This document shows positions 15,643 through 23,314 of a stretch of DNA of 33,599 nt, piece after piece (within the stretch, counting starts at the first letter, position 1; every line of letters starts with the position of its first letter). A program made the translations under genes and the position numbers. Origin of the DNA: JAYPUG01 sp038117265 (GTDB taxonomy: Bacteria > Pseudomonadota > Alphaproteobacteria > UBA6615); assembly GCA_038117265.1 (NCBI GenBank), contig JAYOFO010000024.1:1-33599 (forward strand). The letters are read 5' to 3'. A model generated the notes under the pieces. That model was given only the letters and a program-made list of their open reading frames with translations. It searched no databases and had not been told where the DNA came from.

Positions 15643-16530
15643 CTAAATCAATGGGGCCGCAACACGCTTTACCTCGGGGTTGTCGACGACCGAGAGACGG
15701 TCGGACAGCAGGACGGCGGTCGACAGGATGCCGCGCAAATCGTGATTGATCTTGCCGACCGCCGACCCCAGGGCCGCCAGGCGCTCCTGCTGGCGCAGCG
15801 CGCCGCGCACATCGTCCTGTATCTCGGCGAGGACCGATTGCACCACGCCGATCTCGTCGCCGCGCGCGGTCGCGCGCACGCCCGTGGCGGGGTCTTGCGG
15901 ATCCTGCGAGAAGGCGGTGATCTCCTCGGTCATGCGTCGCATCGGCCGGACCATGATCCATTGCAGCGACAAGTAGAGCAGCGTCCCGGTGATCAGCGAG
16001 ATCACCACCGAGAGCAGCAGGATGTTGCGCAAATAGGCGAACAGGTCTGTGCGCAGCAGCGCCTCGTTGAGCACCACCTCGACCGCGAGGTCGGGCTCCT
16101 GGCCGGTGGGTGCGACCAGACGCAGGGTGGGGTTGCCGCCGCGCCACATGGTGGCGAAGGTGTCGCCGATCTCGCCGAACGGCGAACGCGTCGTCAGGTC
16201 CACCGTCACGTCGATGGGCGGCGGCGGCGCGGTGTAGAGCAGCAGGCGGCGGTCGGGCCGGTTGAGCACGACCGCGTAGGCGTCCGCACGCGACAGGAGC
16301 TTCGCCATGAGATCCTCGCTGACCAATTCCGCCGGCGCGGCCTCGAGCGCGAGGATGGCCAGGTGTGCGGAACCGGCACGGCCCTTCAGCCAGTCGACCC
16401 GGAAGTTGGCCACCGACGGGGCATAGATCAGGATTTCCGCCAGCATCACGAACGCGACGGTAAGTATCAGCAGCCGCGCCGACAGCGAGCGGGCGAACGG
16501 CGGCAGCGAGAATTTGCGCGGCCGGTTCAT
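15643..16530 (-). CDS. Histidine kinase sensor half (before the amber codon)
   Basis: 295 residues that can still be translated: both membrane helices, the sensor segment, HAMP and the HisKA motif 'KINHDLRGILS' (His263; most relatives have Asn where Gly267 stands). If made, it would be an inner-membrane receptor that can dimerise but not bind ATP. The start ATG at 16530 matches the typical 'MNRPRKFSLP...LSARLL' N-terminus. A possible extended -10 (TGCTAGCAA on the minus strand) lies about 10 bases before the ATG. Confidence 0.6.
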   Translation of the reverse strand: MNRPRKFSLPPFARSLSARLLILTVAFVMLAEILIYAPSVANFRVDWLKGRAGSAHLAILALEAAPAELVSEDLMAKLLSRADAYAVVLNRPDRRLLLYTAPPPPIDVTVDLTTRSPFGEIGDTFATMWRGGNPTLRLVAPTGQEPDLAVEVVLNEALLRTDLFAYLRNILLLSVVISLITGTLLYLSLQWIMVRPMRRMTEEITAFSQDPQDPATGVRATARGDEIGVVQSVLAEIQDDVRGALRQQERLAALGSAVGKINHDLRGILSTAVLLSDRLSVVDNPEVKRVAAPLI

Positions 16531-16601
16531 GACACCCGCATTGCTAGCAGAAACACGCGGTCACGGTCAGTCGACCGATGGTGGAGGGACTTGTGCCCGC
16601 G

Positions 16602-18035
16602 TTATCCCAGGCGCGCGAGCAGCCGCACCACGCGCCGGGTGCGTTCGGAAAACAGCGACGGCGTGTAATACGCCCCCGCCGCGCGCTTGTTGATCTCGCC
16701 CAGGGTCGGATAGGGCGCGATCATCTGCGCGACCGCGCCGATCTTGAGCCCTTGCGAGATCGCCAGCACCCAGGGCTGGATCAGCTCACCGGCATGGGGC
16801 CCGACGATCCCGGCCCCCAGGATGCGGCCCTTGCGGCCCACGACCACCTTGGCGAACCCTTCGGTGCGGCGTTCGGTGCGCGCCCGGTCGTTCTCGTCGA
16901 ACCCGGCGGTGACCACCGTCACGCCGTCGCCGTGCCGCTCGCGCGCCGCGCGCTCGGTCAGGCCGACATTGGCCAGCTCCGGGTCGGTGTAGGTCACCCA
17001 GGGCACGGCGTCGTAGTTGACCTTGGCCGGCAGGCGGAACAGCGCATTCCGGATGACGATCCCGGCGTGGTAGCCGGCGATGTGGGTGAACTGGAAACGG
17101 CTCGCCACGTCGCCGACGGCGAAGACCCGCTTGTTGGTCGTGCGCAGGCGTGCATCAACCTCGATGCCGCGCCGGTCGTAGGCGATGCCCGCCGCCTCGA
17201 GATCGAGGCTCGAGACGTTGGGCGACCGTCCCGCGGCAACCAGGATGTGGCTGCCCGACACCTCGAAGCTGCGGTCGTCGGCCTCGCACGTCACCGTGAC
17301 GCCGCCATCGGCTTCGGCCCTCACCCCGGCAACCTTCGTGTGTTCCTGGATCGAAATGCCCTCGGCCAAGAGGCGCGCGCGCACCACCGCCGCTAGGTCG
17401 CGATCGTCCGGCCGCATGATCTCGAGCGCCTCCAGCACCGTGACCGACGCGCCGAGCCGCCGGTGCGCCTGGGCCATCTCGAGCCCGATCGGTCCGCCGC
17501 CCACGACGATCAGGTGTGCCGGCCGCGCACGCAGGTCGAAAATCGTCTCGTTGGTCAGGAAGGGAACGCTGTCGAGCCCGGGGATCGGCGGGACCGCCGG
17601 CGACGAGCCGGTGGCAATGACGAAGCGGCGCGCCGCGACCCGCGTGCCGCCCTCACCCACCACCTCGCGCGGACCGGTGAAGCGCGCGGCCTCCTGATGG
17701 ACCTCGACCTCGAGCCCCTCGAACCGCTCGACGCTGTCGTGCGGCGCGATCCCGGCGATGACACCGTGGACGTGTTCGTTGACAGCCGCGAAGTCGACAT
17801 GCGCGGCCGCGCCGTTCACCCCGAATTGTGCCGTGTGCCCGTAGTGGGCCGCGGCATGGCCGGCCGCAAGCAGGGCCTTGGACGGCACGCAGCCATAGTT
17901 CAGGCAATCGCCGCCCATCCGGCCGCGCTCAAACAGGGCGACCGAGGCTCCCATCTGGGCCGCGCCCGCCGCAACGGACAGCCCGCCCGATCCCGCGCCG
18001 ATCACGCACAAATCGACCTTTCGCGTCTCGCTCAT
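16602..18035 (-). CDS. FAD-dependent disulfide oxidoreductase (MerA/Lpd-like)
   Basis: 477-residue flavoprotein of the dihydrolipoamide dehydrogenase/mercuric reductase superfamily. FAD-binding 'VIGAGSGGLSVAAGAA' (11-26), redox-active disulfide Cys44/Cys49 in 'GGDCLNYGCVPSK', a second nucleotide fold 'VVGGGPIGLEMAQAHRRLGA', and 'VFAVGDVA' for FAD are present. The C-terminal interface reads 'APYPTLGEINKRA': Tyr takes the place of the catalytic His of Lpd and glutathione reductase (HPT). The vicinal Cys pair at the MerA C-terminus is absent, as is the N-terminal metal-binding domain. So it is neither a standard Lpd nor a proven mercuric reductase. It follows the TVP38-type gene by 39 bases, an association known from other bacteria. 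Confidence 0.88.
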   Translation of the reverse strand: MSETRKVDLCVIGAGSGGLSVAAGAAQMGASVALFERGRMGGDCLNYGCVPSKALLAAGHAAAHYGHTAQFGVNGAAAHVDFAAVNEHVHGVIAGIAPHDSVERFEGLEVEVHQEAARFTGPREVVGEGGTRVAARRFVIATGSSPAVPPIPGLDSVPFLTNETIFDLRARPAHLIVVGGGPIGLEMAQAHRRLGASVTVLEALEIMRPDDRDLAAVVRARLLAEGISIQEHTKVAGVRAEADGGVTVTCEADDRSFEVSGSHILVAAGRSPNVSSLDLEAAGIAYDRRGIEVDARLRTTNKRVFAVGDVASRFQFTHIAGYHAGIVIRNALFRLPAKVNYDAVPWVTYTDPELANVGLTERAARERHGDGVTVVTAGFDENDRARTERRTEGFAKVVVGRKGRILGAGIVGPHAGELIQPWVLAISQGLKIGAVAQMIAPYPTLGEINKRAAGAYYTPSLFSERTRRVVRLLARLG

Positions 18036-18074
18036 CGTGAATTCACCCCGTTCGTCGTAATCGGAAGTTTTGCC

Positions 18075-18839
18075 CTAGGCCGCCGCAGACGGCGCCTTGG
18101 CCTTGCGCGCCGTGAATCGCTTGTACAGGACCGGCAGCAGCGCCAATGCCGCCAGCCCGACCAGCGGTCCGAGGATATCCAGCTGGAAGATGATGCCTAG
18201 ATCGGGATCCTGACCGGCGTCGATCAACGCCCCGAGCCCGTTGCCCACCGACGCATAGACGAACGTTCCGGGAATGATGCCGAGGAAGGTCGCGATCATA
18301 TAGGTCGTGGTCGAGACGCCGAGGAATGCCGGCACCAGATTCACCAGCCAGAACGGGAACAGCGGGATCAGCCGCAGGACCAGCAGATAGCTGAGCGCGT
18401 TGCCGCGAAACCCGTCTTCCATGCGCGACAGGAAGGGCCCCGCCTTCGCCTTCAGCACGTCGCCCAGCGCCGTACGGGCGATCAGGAACAGCGCGGTCGC
18501 GCCGGCCGTCGCCCCGAACACGACGATCAGGCCGCCGCCCACGGCCCCGAACAGGAACCCGCCGGTAATCGTCATCAGGGCGCCGCCGGGCAGCGAGAAG
18601 GCCGTCACGGCGGCATAGATCGCCGCAAAGCCGATGACCGTCAGGACGCCGTTGTCGGCGACCAGCATGCGCAGGGCCTGGCGGTTCTCCTTGAGCGCCT
18701 CGATCGAGGCGTAACGGTCGAGGTCGAACGCGAAAAACGCTGCAAACCCCGCAATCAGGACGAGAATCGGCAGGATTCGGCGGATGAAAAGGGTCGCTAT
18801 GCGGCTGCGGCCGGTTGCCGGGGCCTGGGTATCGTTCAT
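18075..18839 (-). CDS. TVP38/TMEM64 (VTT domain) family membrane protein
   Basis: 254 residues from ATG at 18839, preceded by 'ggaaaa'; an upstream ATG (18854) or GTG (18881) is also possible. About five to six membrane segments. The VTT/DedA-like core is seen as 'SLPGGALMTITGGFLFGAVGGG' near residues 82-103 and 'LRLIPLFPFWLVNLVPAFLGV' near 155-175, the re-entrant loops of the family. Members are related to lipid scramblase and transport proteins, but the substrate is not established here. It is the first gene of a two-gene operon with the flavoprotein oxidoreductase and diverges from rpmH. Confidence 0.85.
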   Translation of the reverse strand: MNDTQAPATGRSRIATLFIRRILPILVLIAGFAAFFAFDLDRYASIEALKENRQALRMLVADNGVLTVIGFAAIYAAVTAFSLPGGALMTITGGFLFGAVGGGLIVVFGATAGATALFLIARTALGDVLKAKAGPFLSRMEDGFRGNALSYLLVLRLIPLFPFWLVNLVPAFLGVSTTTYMIATFLGIIPGTFVYASVGNGLGALIDAGQDPDLGIIFQLDILGPLVGLAALALLPVLYKRFTARKAKAPSAAA

Positions 18840-18945
18840 CGTGGCTTTTTCCATTCTTGTCGCGACGTTACTTGGGTGCACGCAGCGGCCTCAACCATTC
18901 ACCAATGCGTGACGTTTCATGCCCTGTAAACACCGCCGGCCCGCG

Positions 18946-18974
18946 TTGACTTCCATAGGCCGAAACCGTATACA
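18946..18974 (+). promoter_or_regulatory. Sigma-70 type promoter of rpmH
   Basis: TTGACT (18946-18951), 17 bp, TATACA (18969-18974): one mismatch in the -35 and two in the -10 box with ideal spacing. It is the best promoter in the window. The predicted leader to the GTG at 19017 is about 36 bases. This fits the strong expression expected of a ribosomal protein gene and probably drives the whole rpmH-yidC block. Confidence 0.75.
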
Positions 18975-19016
18975 GCGCGCCGACCTGCAAGGCCTTCAAG
19001 GCAATGGAGAATTCGC

Positions 19017-19151
19017 GTGAAGCGGACATTTCAACCGAGCAACCTGGTGCGCAAGCGCCGCCACGGATTTCGTTCGCGGATGAAGACCGTGGGTGGTCGC
19101 CGTGTGCTGGCACGCCGCCGCGCGCGAGGCCGCAAGAAGCTGAGCGCCTGA
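19017..19151 (+). CDS. rpmH: 50S ribosomal protein L34
   Basis: 44 residues, very basic: MKRTFQPSNLVRKRRHGFRS then 'RMKTVGGRRVLARRRARG' and 'RKKLSA', the full-length L34 sequence. It uses a GTG start at 19017, with GGAGA six bases upstream. The first gene of the conserved rpmH-rnpA-yidD-yidC order; rnpA follows after 56 bases. Confidence 0.97.
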   Translation: MKRTFQPSNLVRKRRHGFRSRMKTVGGRRVLARRRARGRKKLSA

Positions 19152-19207
19152 ACGGCACCGCGCGCGGCGCGGGCCGCGTTCAACCGACCACCGGGAATGG
19201 CTGACCG

Positions 19208-19630
19208 ATGACGACGACGGCGGGGGCAACATCGCCGGGAACGGTTCACCGTGACGCCCTGTGTCTCGCGCGTCTGCCGCGGCGGGCCGATTTCCTGCGC
19301 GTTGCGGCGACCCGCAACAAATGGGCGGCCCCCGGGCTCGTGCTCCAGGTGGCGCCCGTCCCCGAGACGGCGCTGCGCGACCCGGCATCGATCCGCGTCG
19401 GCTTCACCGCGACCCGAAAGATCGGCGGGGCCGTCGTCCGAAACCGCGCACGCCGGCGCCTGCGGGCAGCCGCGGCGAAGGTGATTCCGGTTTGCGCCCG
19501 CCACGATTGCGACTATGTGCTGATCGCCCGCGCCGGGACCGCCGAACGTCCGTTCGACGCGCTGCTCGACGATCTCGCGACCGCGCTCGAGCGTTGCGAC
19601 GCCGCCGCCATCGCGGAAGGTGCGTCATGA
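19208..19630 (+). CDS. rnpA: Ribonuclease P protein component
   Basis: 140 residues. The protein subunit binds the RNase P ribozyme and helps it trim tRNA 5' leaders. The family core is seen: 'LPRRADFLRVAATRNKW' at the N-terminus, 'IRVGFTATRKIGGAVVRNRARRRLRAA', which includes the RNR motif 'RNRARRRLR' near residues 79-87, and 'YVLIARAGT'. ATG at 19208 is used; about 18 extra residues precede the usual start. The stop overlaps the yidD start (ATGA at 19627-19630). Confidence 0.93.
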   Translation: MTTTAGATSPGTVHRDALCLARLPRRADFLRVAATRNKWAAPGLVLQVAPVPETALRDPASIRVGFTATRKIGGAVVRNRARRRLRAAAAKVIPVCARHDCDYVLIARAGTAERPFDALLDDLATALERCDAAAIAEGAS

Positions 19631-19929
19631 CCATCGTGTCGCGGGCCCTCGTCGTGCTGCTGCGTGCCCCGATCCTTGTCTGGCAATGGTTTTTGGCTCC
19701 TGTGCTGGGAGTCAATTGCCGCTACGAGCCAAGCTGCTCGCATTACGCCGCCGAGGCGCTCGATCGCCACGGTCCGCTACGCGGCTCGTGGCTTGCCGCC
19801 TGGCGCATCCTGCGCTGCAACCCCTGGGGCGGGGCCGGTTACGATCCGGTGCCCGATGCACGACCCCGCGGCCGCAGCGCTCACTCGACCGACGACCGCG
19901 ACTCCGCGGTTCTGTCGCCGCGGAGCTGA
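19627..19929 (+). CDS. yidD: Membrane protein insertion efficiency factor YidD
   Basis: 100 residues. Short, amphipathic inner-membrane-associated protein that assists YidC. Characteristic Cys/aromatic pattern: 'VNCRYEPSCSHYAAEALDRHG' (29-49), 'RILRCNPWGGAGYDPVP' (61-77). The ATG overlaps the rnpA stop by four bases, and yidC starts 5 bases after the yidD stop, so the three are coupled. The last about 20 residues are polar and poorly conserved, as usual. Confidence 0.95.
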   Translation: MTIVSRALVVLLRAPILVWQWFLAPVLGVNCRYEPSCSHYAAEALDRHGPLRGSWLAAWRILRCNPWGGAGYDPVPDARPRGRSAHSTDDRDSAVLSPRS

Positions 19930-19934
19930 CGTCG

Positions 19935-21677
19935 ATGGACCAGAAAAACCTCATCCTCGCGATCGCGCTGTCCCTGACGATCCTGCTGGGCTGGCAGATG
20001 TTCATCGAACAGCCGCGCCAGGAGGCGCAGCAGGCCGAGCAGCAGCGCCAGGCCGAACTGGCCGGGCGCGATCCTGCGACGATCGGAGTCCCCGAGGTCC
20101 CCTCGGCGGCCACCGGGGCATCGGAGACCGCGGCGCCGCGCGCGCGTGCCGAGGTGATCGGCGAGACCCGGCGCGTGACGATCGCGACCCCCTCGCTCGA
20201 CGGCTCGATCAACCTGACGGGCGGTCGGATCGACGACCTGACCCTGCACAACTACACGCAATCCGTGGAGCCCGGCAGCCCGCAGATCACGCTGCTGTCG
20301 CCGCGCGGTTCGGACAACCCCTACTTCGCCGAGTTCGGCTGGCTGACGGGCAATGGAACGGTCTCGGGAGGCGGCCAGACGGCCTGGACGACCGACCAGG
20401 AAACACTGACCCCCGGCGCCCCGCTCGTCCTGACCGCACGCACCGATGACGGGCTGGTCCTGACACGGACGATCGCCGTCGACGACCGGTTCATGTTCAC
20501 GATCACCGACCGGGTCCAGAACGTCGGGTCCGCGCCCATCAACGTCAGCGCGTTCGGGCGCATCGCACGGGTCAACACACCGAAGACCCGCGGGTTCTTC
20601 ATTCTGCACGAGGGGCCAATCGGCATCCTCGCCGACACGCTGCACGAGATCGACTACGACGATCTCAAGGACAATCCGGCACGGCCCGAAACGTTCGCAT
20701 CGACGGGTGGCTGGCTGGGAATCACCGACACCTACTGGCTGACGGCGCTGATCCCCGACCAGGACGCCGCCGTCGACACGCGCTTCCTTTACGACACGAC
20801 GCCCGCCGGCGCCGACCTCTACCAGACCGATTTCCGCGGCAAGGCGACGGCGCTTGCCCCGGGCGAGAGCGCCGAAGTCACGAGCCGCCTGTTCGCCGGC
20901 GCAAAGGTCTTCGACACGCTGACCGCCTATCGCGACGATCTGGGCATCGAGCGCTTCGAAATGGCGATCGACTTCGGCTGGTTCTTCTTCCTGACCCGGC
21001 CGCTGCTCCAGGTCATCATCTTCTTCGCCGATTTCCTCGGCAATTTCGGCCTGTCGATCCTGCTCGTCACCGTCATCATCAAGCTGTTCTTCTTCCCGCT
21101 CGCCAACAAGTCCTACCGCTCGATGAGCGCCATGAAGGCGCTGCAGCCCAAGATGACGGAACTGCGCGAGAAGTACGCCGACGACAAGCAGCGCATGCAA
21201 CGCGAGCTGATGGCGATGTACAAGCGCGAGAAGGTCAACCCGGTTTCGGGCTGTCTGCCGATCGCGCTGCAGATCCCCGTCTTCTTTGCGCTCTACAAGG
21301 TGCTCTTCATCTCGATCGAGATGCGTCACGCACCGTTCTTCGGCTGGGTGAAAGACCTGTCGGCACCCGATCCGCTGAACATAATCACGCTCTTCGGTGC
21401 GATCCCGTGGGATCCGCCCTTCGGCCTGGCGCTCGGCCTCTGGCCGATCCTGATGGGCATCACAATGTTCGCCCAGCAGAAGCTGAATCCGGCGCCCGCG
21501 GACCCCGTCCAGGCCCGCATCTTCATGCTGATGCCCGTCATCTTCACCATCTTCCTCGCGAACTTCCCCGTCGGGCTGGTGATCTACTGGACGTGGAACA
21601 ACCTGCTGTCGATCACCCAGCAATACGTGATCATGCGCCGCATGGGCGTCGCCATTGGCGGCGGGAAGTCCGACTGA
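19935..21677 (+). CDS. yidC: Membrane protein insertase YidC
   Basis: 580 residues, Gram-negative type with a large periplasmic domain. TM1 lies at about 5-21 ('LILAIALSLTILLGWQMF'), then a Gln/Glu-rich linker and the periplasmic beta-supersandwich (about 75-340). The insertase core follows: 'GWFFFLTRPLLQVIIFF', 'NFGLSILLVTVIIKLFFFPL' and 'KSYRSMSAMKALQPKM', then the cytoplasmic helical hairpin 'ELREKYADDKQRMQREL', 'LPIALQIPVFFALYKVL' and the last TM segments 'FPVGLVIYWTWNNLLSI'. It inserts and folds membrane proteins alone or with SecYEG. The start at 19935 gives the standard 'MDQKNLILAI'. The frame is open upstream, but that is the yidD region. Confidence 0.97.
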   Translation: MDQKNLILAIALSLTILLGWQMFIEQPRQEAQQAEQQRQAELAGRDPATIGVPEVPSAATGASETAAPRARAEVIGETRRVTIATPSLDGSINLTGGRIDDLTLHNYTQSVEPGSPQITLLSPRGSDNPYFAEFGWLTGNGTVSGGGQTAWTTDQETLTPGAPLVLTARTDDGLVLTRTIAVDDRFMFTITDRVQNVGSAPINVSAFGRIARVNTPKTRGFFILHEGPIGILADTLHEIDYDDLKDNPARPETFASTGGWLGITDTYWLTALIPDQDAAVDTRFLYDTTPAGADLYQTDFRGKATALAPGESAEVTSRLFAGAKVFDTLTAYRDDLGIERFEMAIDFGWFFFLTRPLLQVIIFFADFLGNFGLSILLVTVIIKLFFFPLANKSYRSMSAMKALQPKMTELREKYADDKQRMQRELMAMYKREKVNPVSGCLPIALQIPVFFALYKVLFISIEMRHAPFFGWVKDLSAPDPLNIITLFGAIPWDPPFGLALGLWPILMGITMFAQQKLNPAPADPVQARIFMLMPVIFTIFLANFPVGLVIYWTWNNLLSITQQYVIMRRMGVAIGGGKSD

Positions 21678-21681
21678 GCCG

Positions 21682-22332
21682 ATGACCAACGCCCCCGGCG
21701 CCGAGGCCGACGCCGCCCTGGAGGCCGGCCGCCTCCTGTTTGCACGCGAATGCACGTTCCTGCGTGGCGTCGCGAAACTGTCCGACCTGCCCGATGCGCG
21801 CCTTCCCGAGATCGCGTTCGCCGGACGCTCGAATGTCGGGAAATCGAGCCTGCTGAACGCGCTGACGAACCGCAAGACCCTCGCCCGCACGAGCAACACG
21901 CCCGGCCGCACCCGCGAGCTCAACTTCTTCGATCTCGGCGGGGCGCTGATCCTGGTCGACCTGCCCGGCTACGGATATGCCCGCGCGCCCAAATCCGACA
22001 TCGCACGCTGGAACGCGACCCTGCGCGACTATCTGCGCGGGCGCACCGCTCTGGTCCGCCTGTGCCTGCTGATAGACGCCCGGCACGGACTCAAGCAGGG
22101 CGACGAGGAGATGATGGAGATGCTCGATGCGGCCGCGGTCGTCTACCGCATCGTCCTGACCAAGGCGGACAAGCTCAAGGCGGGCGCGCTCGCGGCACGC
22201 GTCGACGAAGTCTCGAACGCGCTCAAGCGGCACCCGGCCGCATTGCCCGAGCCCATCGTTACGAGCTCGCGCAACGACACCGGAATCGACCTGCTGCGTG
22301 CCGACCTGGCCGCGCTGGCGGTGAACGCCTGA
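21682..22332 (+). CDS. engB: Ribosome biogenesis GTPase YihA/YsxC
   Basis: 216-residue TrmE-Era-EngA-EngB family GTPase needed for 50S assembly. All G motifs are present: G1 'GRSNVGKSS' (48-56), G2 'SNTPGRT' (71-77), G3 'DLPGYG' (93-98), G4 'TKADK' and G5 'SSR'. ATG at 21682, four bases after the yidC stop, is preferred over an upstream codon inside yidC. The gene sits between yidC and argB, a usual order in alphaproteobacteria. Confidence 0.95.
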   Translation: MTNAPGAEADAALEAGRLLFARECTFLRGVAKLSDLPDARLPEIAFAGRSNVGKSSLLNALTNRKTLARTSNTPGRTRELNFFDLGGALILVDLPGYGYARAPKSDIARWNATLRDYLRGRTALVRLCLLIDARHGLKQGDEEMMEMLDAAAVVYRIVLTKADKLKAGALAARVDEVSNALKRHPAALPEPIVTSSRNDTGIDLLRADLAALAVNA

Positions 22333-22389
22333 CTTGGGCTAAGTTCCCGGACCGCTCGGGCGGACCAGAAGAAACAGACGGAAAACACA

Positions 22390-23298
22390 ATGGGTCAAGA
22401 GAACGCCCCACCCCCCGAAGAGTTGCTGGCCAAGGCCGACACCCTAATCGAAGCGCTTCCCTACATGCGGCGGTTCAACGGCAAGCGATTCGTGATCAAG
22501 TATGGCGGACATGCCATGGGCGACACCAAACTCGCGGCGGCGTTCGCACGCGATGTCGTGCTGCTCAAGCAGGTCGGCATCGAGCCGATCATCGTCCATG
22601 GCGGCGGGCCACAGATCGGCACCATGCTCGAACGGCTCAAGATCAAGAGCGAGTTCGTCGACGGGCTGCGCGTGACCGACGCCGAGACGGTCGAGATCGT
22701 CGAGATGGTGCTATCGGGATCGATCAACAAGCAGATCGTTGCGGCGATCACGGAAGCCGGCGGTCGGGCCGTCGGCCTGTCGGGCAAGGACGGCGGGCTC
22801 ATGTCGGTGCGCAAGCTGCGCCGCACCCACCGCGAGACCGATTCCAACATCGAGAAGATTCTCGACCTCGGTTTCGTCGGCGATCCCTCGAATGTCGACC
22901 CGGACCTGCTGATCAGCCTGACCCGGTCGGACATCATTCCCGTGATCGCCCCGATCGGCGTCGGCGAAGACGGCGCCACCTATAATGTGAACGCGGACAC
23001 CGCAGCCGGCGCGATCGCCTCGGCGCTCGAGGCGACACGCATGCTGATGCTGACCGATGTCGTCGGCGTGCTGGACAAGAAGGGCGAATTGATCGCCGAC
23101 ATGGGCGTCGAGCAGGCCCGCGCCCTGATCGAGGACGGCACGATCACGGGCGGAATGATTCCCAAGGTCGAGACCTGCATCGAAGCGGTCGAGAAGGACG
23201 TCGAGGCCGCCGTGATTCTCGATGGCCGTTCGCCGCACGCGATGCTCGTCGAGATCTTCACCGAGCACGGGCTCGGAACTGCCATCTGGGCCGCCTGA
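22390..23298 (+). CDS. argB: Acetylglutamate kinase
   Basis: Phosphorylates N-acetyl-L-glutamate with ATP, the second step of arginine synthesis. 302 residues, amino-acid kinase fold. 'FVIKYGGHAMGD' (about 36-47) holds the phosphate-binding Lys and Gly pair, 'PIIVHGGGPQIG' the second loop, 'DGLRVTDAETV' the substrate site, and 'YNVNADTAAGAIASAL' the conserved C-domain nucleotide segment. The extended N-terminus (about 25 residues, 'NAPPPEELLAKADTLIEALP') is the kind found in arginine-inhibited hexameric enzymes, so feedback inhibition by arginine is inferred. 'ggaaaa' upstream serves as ribosome site. The stop TGA lies inside a hairpin. Confidence 0.96.
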   Translation: MGQENAPPPEELLAKADTLIEALPYMRRFNGKRFVIKYGGHAMGDTKLAAAFARDVVLLKQVGIEPIIVHGGGPQIGTMLERLKIKSEFVDGLRVTDAETVEIVEMVLSGSINKQIVAAITEAGGRAVGLSGKDGGLMSVRKLRRTHRETDSNIEKILDLGFVGDPSNVDPDLLISLTRSDIIPVIAPIGVGEDGATYNVNADTAAGAIASALEATRMLMLTDVVGVLDKKGELIADMGVEQARALIEDGTITGGMIPKVETCIEAVEKDVEAAVILDGRSPHAMLVEIFTEHGLGTAIWAA

Positions 23299-23314
23299 CG
23301 GCGGATCCCGTCAG
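23295..23314. terminator. Hairpin at argB 3' end
   Basis: Perfect 7-bp stem CTGACGG / CCGTCAG with loop CGGATC. The argB stop codon is in the left arm, and a stop codon for the minus-strand remnant is in the right arm. No T-run follows on either strand, so intrinsic termination is uncertain. Confidence 0.35.

Larger units (their letters stand above)
15118..16530 (-). pseudogene. Sensor histidine kinase interrupted by an in-frame amber codon
   Basis: Read through, this is one frame of 470 codons from ATG at 16530 to TGA at 15118, with a single TAG at 15645-15643. The order is complete for a membrane sensor kinase: TM helix (about 19-38), extracytoplasmic sensor segment, TM helix (about 168-190), HAMP linker, HisKA with His263, then after the stop the ATP-binding domain. 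The stop separates the phosphoacceptor helix pair from the ATPase, in a region that reads 'VAAPLI-stop-AIDRAINLC' where relatives have a continuous helix. No other damage is visible, so the lesion is recent or an error in the sequence. No response regulator gene adjoins; DUF547 follows at 61 bases. Confidence 0.85.

Noticed and set aside
15643..15645. TAG as a recoded sense codon or pyrrolysine
   Set aside because: Many genes here end properly in TAG, including rmuC, the lipoprotein and the TVP38-type gene. No pyl genes are visible and the context is a kinase helix, not a methylamine methyltransferase.
19881..21923. 680-codon open frame on the minus strand opposite yidC
   Set aside because: A GC-rich codon shadow. 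It is antisense to a fully convincing yidC, its translation is rich in Arg/Gly/Asp/His, and it shows no family motif.
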